Source: JAGVWJ01 sp964588555
GTDB lineage: Archaea; Micrarchaeota; Micrarchaeia; Anstonellales; Bilamarchaeaceae
Direction of reading: 5' to 3'
Length of the DNA stretch: 42,779 nt
Assembly (NCBI GenBank): GCA_964588555.1
Contig: CAZPPT010000012.1
Span: forward strand, 1-42,779
The position numbers and the translations under genes were made by a program. Under the pieces are notes generated by a model. It had not been told where the DNA came from. It was given only the letters and a program-made list of their open reading frames with translations, and did no database searches. This document shows positions 7,723 to 16,266 of the stretch, piece by piece. Each line of letters begins with the position of its first letter. Within the stretch, counting starts at the first letter, position 1.

Positions 7723-8302
7723 ACAACCCAAGAAACTTTTTCAGTTCGGCACTATAATTAATATGGTCGCCTTTTTGTGCCTTTCCATTTAGTATGTCAA
7801 TGATTTTTTTAACTGTTGCCTGCGGCGTTCGTGCGGCAGTTTCGATCTCGATGGGCGTCGCTTCGTTCTTTTCCTGCGCCTTCTGCGTGCAATAATCCAG
7901 GAGCTCGGCAAGGAGGTTTTCTTTTATCTTTTCCTTTCGGTAACGGCGTTTTTGTAATCTTTTATTGAGCGTTCGGGGGTGGCATCGTAAGACAAAAACA
8001 AGGTGCGCGGGAAGCTTCAGTTCTGAGGCGAGATGCCCTTCAACAATGATCAACTCGCGTTCGCTTTTTATTTTATTTTTTTTGTACCTTGCGCTCAATT
8101 TATTTTTTTTAATTTCCTTTGCCACGAGTTTTTCCAATTTTTTTATGTCAACGATCCGCTCGCTATTTTGTTTAGGAAACAATAGGGGGTTCGAATCGAC
8201 AATTTTTTTTATTTCAATTAATTCAGCGCCGATTCGCAATGCAAGCGCGCGTGCAACTGTCGTCTTTCCGGTTCCGGGCGTGCCCGTAATTACGATAATC
8301 AT
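7706..8302 (-). CDS. AK6/Fap7-type nucleotide kinase
   Basis: 198 residues from ATG 8302, chosen because the P-loop GTPGTGKTT must lie near the N-terminus; the longer frame adds 45 residues that overlap the PadR gene. Features are a core starting MIIVITGTPGTGKTTVARAL, LIIVEGHLASEL, and a basic lid region RLQKRRYRKEKIKENLLAELLDYC. This matches archaeal adenylate kinase of the AK6/hCINAP/Fap7 type, an ATPase and AMP kinase implicated in the last steps of small-subunit rRNA maturation. The middle is unusually Lys-rich. It is joined to ScpB by overlap. Confidence 0.82.
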   Translation of the reverse strand: MIIVITGTPGTGKTTVARALALRIGAELIEIKKIVDSNPLLFPKQNSERIVDIKKLEKLVAKEIKKNKLSARYKKNKIKSERELIIVEGHLASELKLPAHLVFVLRCHPRTLNKRLQKRRYRKEKIKENLLAELLDYCTQKAQEKNEATPIEIETAARTPQATVKKIIDILNGKAQKGDHINYSAELKKFLGLYDGTK

Positions 8303-8309
8303 CAAACCA

Positions 8310-8630
8310 CTAAATCCGTTTTGCAAGGAGCTTAACGTAATGCTTTGCGGCCGCAAGCGCATCCGCGCCTTTTTTGGTAAGCGCGTAATATTTCCTTCGT
8401 TCCTCAAACTGCGACACGATGAGCCCTTCGCCCGCAAGCTTGTACAGCACTATGTAGACCATCACCTTGCTTGGCCTGAAGAGGAATTTTTTTTCGATCT
8501 CCTCGTCAAGCGCATACGCATAGAGCCGTTTTTGCCTTTTGATAAGCGAAAGGATGTAGATCCATAAATTGCCGTACGTCAGAAGATGCGTGAGGCGTTT
8601 GATCGGTCTTGGCGCGTCCTTTTCCTCCAT
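8310..8630 (-). CDS. PadR-like winged-helix transcriptional regulator
   Basis: 106 residues from ATG 8630. After a short lead the sequence follows a winged-helix pattern: YGNLWIYILSLI, then EEIEKKFLFRPSKVMVYIVLYKLAGEGLIVSQ (recognition helix), and a wing in EERRKYYALTKKGADAL. This is the classic PadR order, with Y-x-LT-x-x-G after the wing. It is the first gene of the leftward unit. It is transcribed divergently from the 19-kb membrane-protein operon across a shared TATA element, so it may control itself and that operon. That role is inference. Confidence 0.75.
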   Translation of the reverse strand: MEEKDAPRPIKRLTHLLTYGNLWIYILSLIKRQKRLYAYALDEEIEKKFLFRPSKVMVYIVLYKLAGEGLIVSQFEERRKYYALTKKGADALAAAKHYVKLLAKRI

Positions 8631-8649
8631 ACATATATCGAGACGCAAA

Positions 8650-8662
8650 GGTATATATAATT
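8650..8662. promoter_or_regulatory. Bidirectional TATA element between regulator and membrane operon
   Basis: The core TATATATA (within GGTATATATAATT) is symmetrical. It sits about 20-22 nt from ATG 8630 on the minus strand and about 20-22 nt from ATG 8681 on the plus strand. Both genes lack room for a leader, so one element appears to serve both directions. Confidence 0.55.
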
Positions 8663-8680
8663 TGTTTTTGATATGAAGCC

Positions 8681-9913
8681 ATGCGCCTGGCTATCGTCAT
8701 CGTCAGTTTACTTCTTATCTCGTCCCTTAGTTTTGCGCAGGATTTCAGGTCGCTTGCCCAGCTTTCACTCCCGTTTGTCATCTTCATGATGATTGTGCTC
8801 CTTTCTCTTTTGTACATGGCAAGCCAGATGTTCCAGCTTCCGCAGCTTACAAGCTGGGTCAAGACCGAGATACGCGAGCTCGTCGTTGCAGCGATCCTTT
8901 TTGTGATTGTCTTTGCGATCTTTAACGGGGGCGCAAACACCCTTTCGCAGCTTCTTACCGGGGACGCAAACTACTATGCCCGCGCACATACTCACATTGC
9001 GCAGATGAAGATGATCTCACTTGCGGCATACGATGACCTTATCCGCCTTTTCCATGCAGTTGGCATGCGTGCAGGGTTCTCGGCAAGCATCGGCATTCCC
9101 CTTTATTTCTCCGCGCTTAACTCAAGCGGCGCCCCGTATTCGGGATACAGCACCTTCTTTGTCCTTCTTTCCCAGGCTGCAAACGGCCTTTCGAACCTTG
9201 TTTTCATCTATACTGCTATGGAGGTGCTCCTTGACTTTTTCGTTGCACTTGGGAACCTTGGTCTTATCTATCTTGCATTTGCATTTCGTTTTATCCCGTT
9301 TACTCGCCAGCTTGGAAGCACGCTTGTCGCCCTTGTCTTGGGTGCGTCAGTCATTTACCCGTTTTCGCTTGTCTTTGTAAGTCAGATGCACTCCCTTATT
9401 GACGTAAGCGACACAATTTCAGGCAGGCAGTTTGTAAGGCCGCAGGTAAACCCGGTTGCCTTTATTGGCGATGCAAATACCGAAGGCCTTGAGTTTACGA
9501 TTCCGCTTGGCTCAAACGCAATCTGCAAGGAATGGCCCATCCGTGCACTTACCGGCCTGTTTGGCGAATGGTCGCTTATATTGCCGATTTGTATCCCCAT
9601 TTCCATTGCGACATTCGGGGTTGGATGGGCGCCATGTACATACTTGATCTCATCAGTAATCTACCCAATATTAGTCACGGTCACGGCGGTATTATGGAGC
9701 ATAAGCATCGGTTCTGCGCTTCTTGGCTCATCGGTTGTTGGCCCCCTTTTTGACGTGCTTAACCCGTTTTTCCTTGACATAAACAACCTTGCAGTGATTG
9801 GATATGTTGACGTCATCCTCTCGCTTATAATTACCTACATAACGACAAAAAGCATCTCAACTGCGCTTGGCGGCGAATACATGATTCCAGGGGTGCAAAG
9901 GTTGGTTGGTTGA
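8681..9913 (+). CDS. Polytopic membrane protein, tandem family member 1
   Basis: 410 residues; signal peptide (SLSFAQ cut region, about residue 19) and several membrane helices. It is the first of six tandem paralogues. Family features seen here are LLYMASQMFQLPQLTSWVKTE after the first helix, the mid-protein block RFIPFTRQLGSTL (about residues 201-213) followed by a helix ending YPFSLVF, and a C-terminal LGGEYMIPGVQRLVG. A large loop lies between the mid block and the last helices. The overall plan (polytopic, loop-rich, with an R-x5-TR-x-x-G block) is loosely like the TrbL/VirB6 channel proteins of type IV secretion, but I cannot show homology. First gene of the operon. Confidence 0.75.
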   Translation: MRLAIVIVSLLLISSLSFAQDFRSLAQLSLPFVIFMMIVLLSLLYMASQMFQLPQLTSWVKTEIRELVVAAILFVIVFAIFNGGANTLSQLLTGDANYYARAHTHIAQMKMISLAAYDDLIRLFHAVGMRAGFSASIGIPLYFSALNSSGAPYSGYSTFFVLLSQAANGLSNLVFIYTAMEVLLDFFVALGNLGLIYLAFAFRFIPFTRQLGSTLVALVLGASVIYPFSLVFVSQMHSLIDVSDTISGRQFVRPQVNPVAFIGDANTEGLEFTIPLGSNAICKEWPIRALTGLFGEWSLILPICIPISIATFGVGWAPCTYLISSVIYPILVTVTAVLWSISIGSALLGSSVVGPLFDVLNPFFLDINNLAVIGYVDVILSLIITYITTKSISTALGGEYMIPGVQRLVG

Positions 9914-9914
9914 C

Positions 9915-10916
9915 ATGCTAAAACGACTGTTCATCCTGCTTTTTTTTGCGACTGTTTCGTTTGCCGCAAGCTGCGATGCCAATTTCTTTAGTGCGGTTAT
10001 CCAAAATGACATGCAATATGTAGGGGTCGCATTTTTCTTTTCTATTCTTGTGCTTATTCTTGCATACATGGCAGGGACGGTCTTTAACGAGCAGCGTCTC
10101 CTTATGTTCTATAAGGAAGAGGTTTTTCATGTCATTTTCTCAGCAATACTCCTTGTAAGCATCGGCGGGATCCTCTTTTTTTCGTGCACGCTTTTGTCGG
10201 GCTTTCTTGATTTTATCCTCGCGCAGGGTCCCACGCAGGCAGAAACGTTCTTTGACATAAGCAGGACAGGGGGGACGACGCTGAGCAGGTGCTATTCAGG
10301 AAACGAAAGCCCCCACTATATTGCGCGCTGTTATTTTGAGAAGATTGAATATGAGGCGCGCCAGCTTATGCGGCTCCTTATCCAGGGAAGCGTACGGAAC
10401 GAGATGGATTCCGCAACCCTCGTCACAGTCTATACGCCCATTACTGGCGGGATCACGATCCCCCTTTCCGCGCACCTTCGCACCTTTGCGATCCAGTATG
10501 ATATTATCGCAAACAGCTTTGTCACCCCTGCGCTTATGAGCATCACGATGCAGCGTATACTTGTCACCTATGTGGCAGACTTTGCACGGTTTATCCTCCC
10601 CGCCGCCTTCTTCCTTCGTATCCTTGCGCCAACACGCCAGATGGGAAATTTCCTTATCGCGCTTACTATCGGTTTTTACATCATCATCCCCGTCTTCTAT
10701 GCGCTCATCGGTTTTATGGATGACGTCATTTTCATGGACTGCGTGCCTTATAGCGCGTTTGTCACTGATCAGGTGTTTGGCAATTGCGCTTCCTGGGTTT
10801 CATTCTGGCGCATTGCGCGGATACTCCCGCAGGCATTCTTCCTGCCAAACCTCATGCTTGCATTTATCATTACGTTTATTTCAGGCATTTATAAAGCCCT
10901 TAAGGTGATTGGATAA
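9915..10916 (+). CDS. Polytopic membrane protein, tandem family member 2
   Basis: About 334 residues from ATG 9915, one nt after the previous stop (TTG 9906 is the alternative). Signal peptide MLKRLFILLFFATVSFA. The family blocks are LAYMAGTVFNEQRLLMFYKEE near the start, FLRILAPTRQMGNFL at about 230-244, and a short C-terminal ISGIYKALKVIG. Membrane helices flank an exported loop of about 110 residues. It is the smallest and most reduced copy at the C-terminus: the GG-(E/D) block before the final IP-x-x-x-x-V is missing. Spacing of 1-5 nt to both neighbours shows one transcript. Confidence 0.72.
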   Translation: MLKRLFILLFFATVSFAASCDANFFSAVIQNDMQYVGVAFFFSILVLILAYMAGTVFNEQRLLMFYKEEVFHVIFSAILLVSIGGILFFSCTLLSGFLDFILAQGPTQAETFFDISRTGGTTLSRCYSGNESPHYIARCYFEKIEYEARQLMRLLIQGSVRNEMDSATLVTVYTPITGGITIPLSAHLRTFAIQYDIIANSFVTPALMSITMQRILVTYVADFARFILPAAFFLRILAPTRQMGNFLIALTIGFYIIIPVFYALIGFMDDVIFMDCVPYSAFVTDQVFGNCASWVSFWRIARILPQAFFLPNLMLAFIITFISGIYKALKVIG

Positions 10917-10921
10917 CAAAG

Positions 10922-12967
10922 GTGTTGCTTGTAGTACTATGCATGGTCTTGCTCGTATCAATTAGCTACAGCCAGCTTATCGGGCCAGGTGCCGCGGGCC
11001 CCTCATCCCCCACACTGTCAACACAAGGCACCCCTGCGCAACGAGTATACCAAACCCAGTTTGACCAGCAGGTTGCGTCATCCCCATTTGAACTTGCGCG
11101 CGACTGGCGCATACTTTCAATTTTGTTTATGTTCCTAACCGGCCTTCTTATTGCACTTGCCTACATGGTCGGCCATGGGTTTGCAATTCCCGAACTTAAG
11201 GCATGGGCATCGACTGAATTTGTACAGGTCATCGTGACTGCGCTTATAGTCATACTCCTTGTCGCAGTCATCACGTTTCTTGATTCGATTCTTGTGCTTG
11301 TGGTGAACCAATCCAACCTGTATGGGGTAAGCTGCGCGGGTTCAAGCAACTGCGCGGCAACGCTTGCAGATGCATATTTTGTAGACCTCATTGATATCGC
11401 AAACGGCAAGGCGCGCGATGTTGCGCAGGGCGTTTCGGACGCGTACCTTACTGCGTCACGGCGCTTTGGCGCATCCGCAGTCCCGCTTATTGTCCCAGTC
11501 CCGCTTTTGCAGGCCTCAGTTTCAGGGACGTTTAGCGCCGGGTACCTTATGGATGCGGAGCGCCTTACCACGGTGTTTGAGAACCTTGTTAATGTCACTT
11601 CGTTTATGGCCGCACAGCAATTCTTTGTCAAGCAGTTCTCCTATAATATTGCACCCGTCATCCTTGTAATCGGTATTGTTGCCAGATCTTTCTTTGCAAC
11701 GCGGCGCATCGGTGGCCTTCTTATTGCGGTTGGCGTCGGGGTCATGTACGTGCTTCCGCTTATGTTTGTGGTAAACTGGCTTACGCTTAACATCACCCTT
11801 TTTGGCGATTCGATCATAACGCCCCAGGCATCAACGTGTCCGGCAAGCTGCACCATTGCACCGCCAAAATTCTTTGCAGGAAACGTGCCCATCTATACGG
11901 AGCGGGACCTGTATGAGTATTTTGACTTATACGACCCGAATCGTGACGGGGACACAAGTGACAGCATGGTTGGTGCAATCGATCCTCTTAATAACCGCCC
12001 GATACGCGACAATATCCGTGACCTTGCAGGAGGCGTGCTTCCCACGTATCCCAATCCCAACCCAAATAGGTATGCCAATCGTGCGCCTTACGTCGATTCA
12101 TGTGAGTATGCGGCAATAGACCTGACAACAGGGAAAAGCTGCCCGGTTGAATGCAGGGAACTTCCGTACCCCACGAGCTTTACCTGTAAGAAGCTTGAAG
12201 CAAACGGCTATGCACTTACTGAAACGGCATGCAACCGGATGAACCCTGCCTGCAAGGTTGTGCGATATGTAAACCCGCAGGATCCCTACTTTACTGATAC
12301 AATCCCGGACCCTTCCCTTGCAGTATTATATGGCGAGTATCAGCAGCATTCTGCCTTATGCCCGGTACAGTGCAGGACCATCCCGCCGCTTCAGAGCAAC
12401 TGTGCGCAGGATAGTTCGCGTGCAAGCTGCGTGTATGCAAAGGATTTTTGCCGCTTTACAACCGTGGATGACCTCAATGCCCGGCCAGAGGGCTGTACGC
12501 CCCGCCGTTGCTTTGGGGATGCTGATTGTGCGTCACGTGATGCGGAACTTGCGCGTAACCCGCTTGGCGTATGCCCGACACCTGCGGCTGCGTCAGGCAA
12601 CAGGCCTGTTGCTGCAACTTCATGCCTTTATGTGCTTCCAAGTGAGCAGCTTCTTGACAGTAATGCGTGCAACGGCTGCCTTTTCGTGCCCCAGGCATAC
12701 ACGTTTGACCCACCGCTCTATAGAAGCTGCGCTGAGTTATGCAGCGCATCGCCTGCGGGTCCGCCAAAGATTTCGCCAGGGGAATTTGCGCGCATGTCCC
12801 GCGAGGGCATGGTGGGGCGGGATGAAATAAAGGTAGCGTCAACGCTTGTGTTGCCCGGCTATATCCTTCCGCTTCTTAATATCGTGGTGACCCTTATGTT
12901 TGTCCGCTCGTTTTCACAGATATTCGGCGGGGACGTTGAGATCCCCGGGCTGGTGAGGGTTCTATGA
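10922..12967 (+). CDS. Polytopic membrane protein, tandem family member 3, with large Cys-rich exported insertion
   Basis: 681 residues from GTG 10922, with ATG 10943 as alternative. A signal peptide (VSISYS) is followed by the family blocks LAYMVGHGFAIPELKAWAST, ARSFFATRRIGGLL (about 252-265) and, at the extreme end, FGGDVEIPGLVRVL. Unlike its paralogues it has an insertion of about 330 residues (about 300-630) between the middle helices and the last helix. The insertion carries many cysteines and a loop DPNRDGDTSD (about 338-347) with the D-x-N-x-DGD-x-x-D pattern of EF-hand/dockerin calcium sites. The signal peptide and helix order place this insertion outside. The stop overlaps the next start (ATGA). 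Confidence 0.75.
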   Translation: MLLVVLCMVLLVSISYSQLIGPGAAGPSSPTLSTQGTPAQRVYQTQFDQQVASSPFELARDWRILSILFMFLTGLLIALAYMVGHGFAIPELKAWASTEFVQVIVTALIVILLVAVITFLDSILVLVVNQSNLYGVSCAGSSNCAATLADAYFVDLIDIANGKARDVAQGVSDAYLTASRRFGASAVPLIVPVPLLQASVSGTFSAGYLMDAERLTTVFENLVNVTSFMAAQQFFVKQFSYNIAPVILVIGIVARSFFATRRIGGLLIAVGVGVMYVLPLMFVVNWLTLNITLFGDSIITPQASTCPASCTIAPPKFFAGNVPIYTERDLYEYFDLYDPNRDGDTSDSMVGAIDPLNNRPIRDNIRDLAGGVLPTYPNPNPNRYANRAPYVDSCEYAAIDLTTGKSCPVECRELPYPTSFTCKKLEANGYALTETACNRMNPACKVVRYVNPQDPYFTDTIPDPSLAVLYGEYQQHSALCPVQCRTIPPLQSNCAQDSSRASCVYAKDFCRFTTVDDLNARPEGCTPRRCFGDADCASRDAELARNPLGVCPTPAAASGNRPVAATSCLYVLPSEQLLDSNACNGCLFVPQAYTFDPPLYRSCAELCSASPAGPPKISPGEFARMSREGMVGRDEIKVASTLVLPGYILPLLNIVVTLMFVRSFSQIFGGDVEIPGLVRVL

Positions 12968-14061
12968 AATACGCCTGCCTTTTATTTGCGCTTGTCATTT
13001 TTTCAGGTGCGGGCTTTGCTTCAAGCCATTGGATCCCGGCTGCGACAGTTGCACTTGTCATCTCCACGGCAGTGCTTGTCCTTGTATATATGGTTGGCTT
13101 TGGGTTTAATGTCGAGGAACTCAAGGTATTGGGTACGGAGGAGCTCTACCAGATTATTGTCACTGCCTTTATGGTCGCAATGCTCTTTGGCATAGACAGC
13201 TCGCTTAATGGCATTGCCGCATCATTTGGCCTTACCGGTACTTTTCAGGAAGTTGCGCTCGAGAAGACCAATAATGTGCTTCTACAGCACCAGCTTGTAT
13301 TTAGCAACCTTAAGACATTTTCAATTGAGCTTGGCGAAGAGTCGTCAAAGTCGCTCTACTGCGCATGGCAGGGAGTCGGCTACAATGCGGCAGCATGCAG
13401 CTCGTTTCGTGCACTTGCACCGGCGGTATCGCTTTCAATGCAGGCATTGTCGGTTGCAGTTGCAGAACTCCAGTCCCTCCAGACACTCATTTCATTTGCA
13501 CATGCCTATTCATTTACGCTTCTCCTTCCGGCAGGCATTCTTCTCCGTACAATCAGGCTTACGCGCGGTGCCGGCGGCTTGTTTATCGGCCTTGCAGTTT
13601 CCCTTTATTTGTTCCTTCCCTTATCAGTCTTGTTCATGGACCAAGTCATTTCAGAGGTACGGGTAGCGGGCATGAACCTTGCAGTGCCGCTTCCCCAGTC
13701 AGATACTGCGCCTGCCCAGACGATCCAGTATGCAACCCCTGCACTTCAGGGAAGGCCGGACTATGCGGCACGCGCCCCATCACCCGGGCAGCCAGACCTC
13801 ACGTTGCCATCCCTTGATGGCATTTGCCGGCCGGGAGATTATGTCAATGCGGACAATACGTATAGCTACCGTAATGCAGGTGAGGCGCAACGGGTTTTTT
13901 CCGAGCTCAATAATCGCATATACTATTATCTTTACACGTTCCTAGTTGAAGGGACGATCCTTACGGTCGTTTCGCTTGTAACGTTCATATCAGCGCTTCG
14001 GTGGGTTTCCCGCCTTGCAGGTTCTGATGTGGACGTATTTGCGCTTGCACGAATCGCGTGA
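12964..14061 (+). CDS. Polytopic membrane protein, tandem family member 4
   Basis: 365 residues; start ATG 12964 overlaps the previous stop by 4 nt. Signal peptide MKYACLLFALVIFSGAGFAS. Family blocks: VYMVGFGFNVEELKVLGTEE, ILLRTIRLTRGAGGLF (about 190-205) followed by a helix ending LPLSVLF, and AGSDVDVFALARIA at the end. An exported segment rich in Pro, Ala and Gln (about 235-290) precedes the last helix. Function unknown beyond membership of the six-gene set. Confidence 0.75.
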   Translation: MKYACLLFALVIFSGAGFASSHWIPAATVALVISTAVLVLVYMVGFGFNVEELKVLGTEELYQIIVTAFMVAMLFGIDSSLNGIAASFGLTGTFQEVALEKTNNVLLQHQLVFSNLKTFSIELGEESSKSLYCAWQGVGYNAAACSSFRALAPAVSLSMQALSVAVAELQSLQTLISFAHAYSFTLLLPAGILLRTIRLTRGAGGLFIGLAVSLYLFLPLSVLFMDQVISEVRVAGMNLAVPLPQSDTAPAQTIQYATPALQGRPDYAARAPSPGQPDLTLPSLDGICRPGDYVNADNTYSYRNAGEAQRVFSELNNRIYYYLYTFLVEGTILTVVSLVTFISALRWVSRLAGSDVDVFALARIA

Positions 14062-14065
14062 TACT

Positions 14066-15214
14066 ATGGCAATTGAATCAATCTGCTCAACAGGTGCGGA
14101 AAACGTAATTACTGCGTTTATCCTTCCGCTTACTGCTATTGTTTCAGTGATAACTGGCATGATCATTGCCCTTATGTACATGTTTGGCACTGCAACAAAT
14201 AATGCACGGCTCCTCATGTGGGCAAAGACCGAAGCTATCCAGCTTTTTATCTCACTTGCAGCAGTTGCCCTTATCTTTGGCATCATCAGCTCGTTTTGCG
14301 CAATCGACCTGAGGTCTGTCCTTTCGTTGTTTACGACAAATGCCATCACCTTGCCCCCTGGCGCGGTAAGTGTTTATGACGGCGGGGAGCTTTACCTGGT
14401 TGAGGGGGGGCGATGGGTACACGACGTACTTGCAGCAGCACGGTACCACCTTGCCGGCTTTAACATCCTTGAGATGTACGGCAGGTGGGTCTGCGACGGA
14501 CCGGCAGGCGACCCCGTGACAGATGTAATCTTCTGCATTTTTGGTTCCGCATTTAGCCTTGGCGGCGGGACAGGTACAAGCGTTTCGCCTGATTCAGGTT
14601 ACTCCTACATCGCACCTGCGCTTTCAGTTTCGTTTAACTCGCTTGTGTTTTCATACCTTTCCACATTGAATTATCTGTACATCCTTAAGTATGTCTACAG
14701 CGGCTTTGTATTCTTCTTCCTTCCGGTCGGCATATTCCTTCGCGCCATGCCGTTCATGCGCGGGCTTGGTTCGCTTATGATGTCTGTGACTATTGCGTTT
14801 ATTCTTGTTTATCCACTTGTGCTTTCCCTTTTTTATCTTGATTTTCTTACTCTTCGGGTGCTTGCGCCTGACATCCATGCACCGACAAGCCCGCGGCCTT
14901 CGGACCTTGACTCAAACCGATTTTGGGGAGTGGGGTACTATGCACGCGAGGATATCAGTACAAAGGCGAATCTTTTTGATGCTGTTGACATCGGAGGGCT
15001 TTCAAACGACATATTTGACTTTAACAATGGGCCCCTTGGCCTTGGCGGGACAAACGACCGTTCGTTTGAGGTCATACAGCTAAGCGCAAACGCGTTTTTG
15101 GTCGGCGTCTTCATCCCTTCTGTCGCTCTTTTGGCAACTTTGGGGGCAATCGCATACATAAACCGCTTCCTTGGCGAGGACATAGACCTAAGCAGGATCG
15201 TACAGGTGATTTGA
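14066..15214 (+). CDS. Polytopic membrane protein, tandem family member 5
   Basis: 382 residues from ATG 14066, 4 nt after the previous stop. An upstream in-frame start at 14015 would overlap the previous gene by 47 nt and add a non-hydrophobic leader. There is no clear cleaved signal peptide; the first helix lies at about 17-40. Family blocks: LMYMFGTATNNARLLMWAKTE, FLPVGIFLRAMPFMRGLGSL (about 216-235), and LGEDIDLSRIVQVI at the end. The stop TGA and next ATG share one base (TGATG). Confidence 0.75.
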   Translation: MAIESICSTGAENVITAFILPLTAIVSVITGMIIALMYMFGTATNNARLLMWAKTEAIQLFISLAAVALIFGIISSFCAIDLRSVLSLFTTNAITLPPGAVSVYDGGELYLVEGGRWVHDVLAAARYHLAGFNILEMYGRWVCDGPAGDPVTDVIFCIFGSAFSLGGGTGTSVSPDSGYSYIAPALSVSFNSLVFSYLSTLNYLYILKYVYSGFVFFFLPVGIFLRAMPFMRGLGSLMMSVTIAFILVYPLVLSLFYLDFLTLRVLAPDIHAPTSPRPSDLDSNRFWGVGYYAREDISTKANLFDAVDIGGLSNDIFDFNNGPLGLGGTNDRSFEVIQLSANAFLVGVFIPSVALLATLGAIAYINRFLGEDIDLSRIVQVI

Positions 15215-16266
15215 TGAGCACTGGATTCATGACCGGATTTGACCCAAACATTGTTCCTGGCCTTGCACCAAACCTCCAGTGGCTTCCGATGGCCATCATT
15301 GCCTCGTTTATCATAATCCTTCTCCATGGGTTTTTCATAGGCGTTGCACGCGCATTTAACATGCAGGAATTCGAGCGTTATTCAAAAAGCGAAATACTTA
15401 ATGCGTTTGCAACGCTTCTTATGGTCTCATCATTTATCTTCCTTGTAACTGCTGCCGAGAGTTTTATTATTGATAATTTTATTGGCTCACAAACGCTTGA
15501 TTGCGCAGGCCAGCCGTTTGTAGTGGGACAGGGCGCCGGCAGCGGCAGCCGGCTTACAAGCGCACTTGACTTACTTAAGTGCCGTATTTCCGACAAGGCA
15601 ACTGCGCTTGCAACTGTGCAGGAAGAGATCTCGGAAGCGGCAAGCGTTCCGCTTAACCTCCTTAACACCTACATAAGCCTTATCGGCGTGCCGGTATTCC
15701 AGGGCAACTATGTCTCAAGCTGGCATAGGGAAGTCGAGACATACCGCCTTCTTAACAACTTCATCACGAATCTCCTTATCGGCATGAATACGCTTATCAT
15801 CACGACCCAGTATATTAAGAACAACATGCTTACCTTTTTTCTCCCACTTGGCCTTGTGCTACGCTCCGTGTACTTCACGCGTGGTATCGGCGCATTTTTC
15901 ATGGCAATGGCAATCGGGTTTTATTTTGTGTTTCCCGCGCTTTACATCCTTACCGACCCGGGTTTTGTAAAGCCGACGTTCAGCGCCCCCGCGGCCCAGG
16001 CAGCTGCGCCCCCGCCGCTTTGTTACCCGACATTTAGCAGCGTCACCTATTCAATTTATTCATCAACTACTGCCGGTTCGCCTTCCGGCGGCAGCAGCAC
16101 GCTTTCACTTGAGCAACTCCGTTCTGACGTGGGTTCCATTTATGCATCCATCATTATCCAGCCGTTTATTATTTTTGGGATAACCATCGTTTTTATAAGG
16201 TATCTTACGAATATCCTTGGGGGCGAAAGCCAGGATATTTTAAGAGGGGTTGCACGGGTGATTTGA
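15214..16266 (+). CDS. Polytopic membrane protein, tandem family member 6
   Basis: 350 residues from ATG 15214, coupled to the previous stop by one shared base. Family blocks: FIGVARAFNMQEFERYSKSE, FLPLGLVLRSVYFTRGIGAF (about 209-228) followed by a helix ending FPALYIL, and LGGESQDILRGVARVI at the end. A Pro/Ala/Ser-rich exported loop (about 250-300) precedes the last helix. No cleaved signal peptide is evident. The next gene is coupled in the same way (TGATG). Confidence 0.75.
   Translation: MSTGFMTGFDPNIVPGLAPNLQWLPMAIIASFIIILLHGFFIGVARAFNMQEFERYSKSEILNAFATLLMVSSFIFLVTAAESFIIDNFIGSQTLDCAGQPFVVGQGAGSGSRLTSALDLLKCRISDKATALATVQEEISEAASVPLNLLNTYISLIGVPVFQGNYVSSWHREVETYRLLNNFITNLLIGMNTLIITTQYIKNNMLTFFLPLGLVLRSVYFTRGIGAFFMAMAIGFYFVFPALYILTDPGFVKPTFSAPAAQAAAPPPLCYPTFSSVTYSIYSSTTAGSPSGGSSTLSLEQLRSDVGSIYASIIIQPFIIFGITIVFIRYLTNILGGESQDILRGVARVI

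Noticed and set aside
8303..8437. N-terminal extension of the AK6/Fap7-type kinase
   Set aside because: It would overlap the PadR-like gene and place the P-loop 50 residues in; the family starts just before the P-loop.
8681..16266. Firm assignment of the six membrane proteins to TrbL/VirB6 of type IV secretion
   Set aside because: Only the general polytopic layout agrees. No VirB4, VirD4, VirB8-10 or relaxase is in the window, so this is kept as an analogy.
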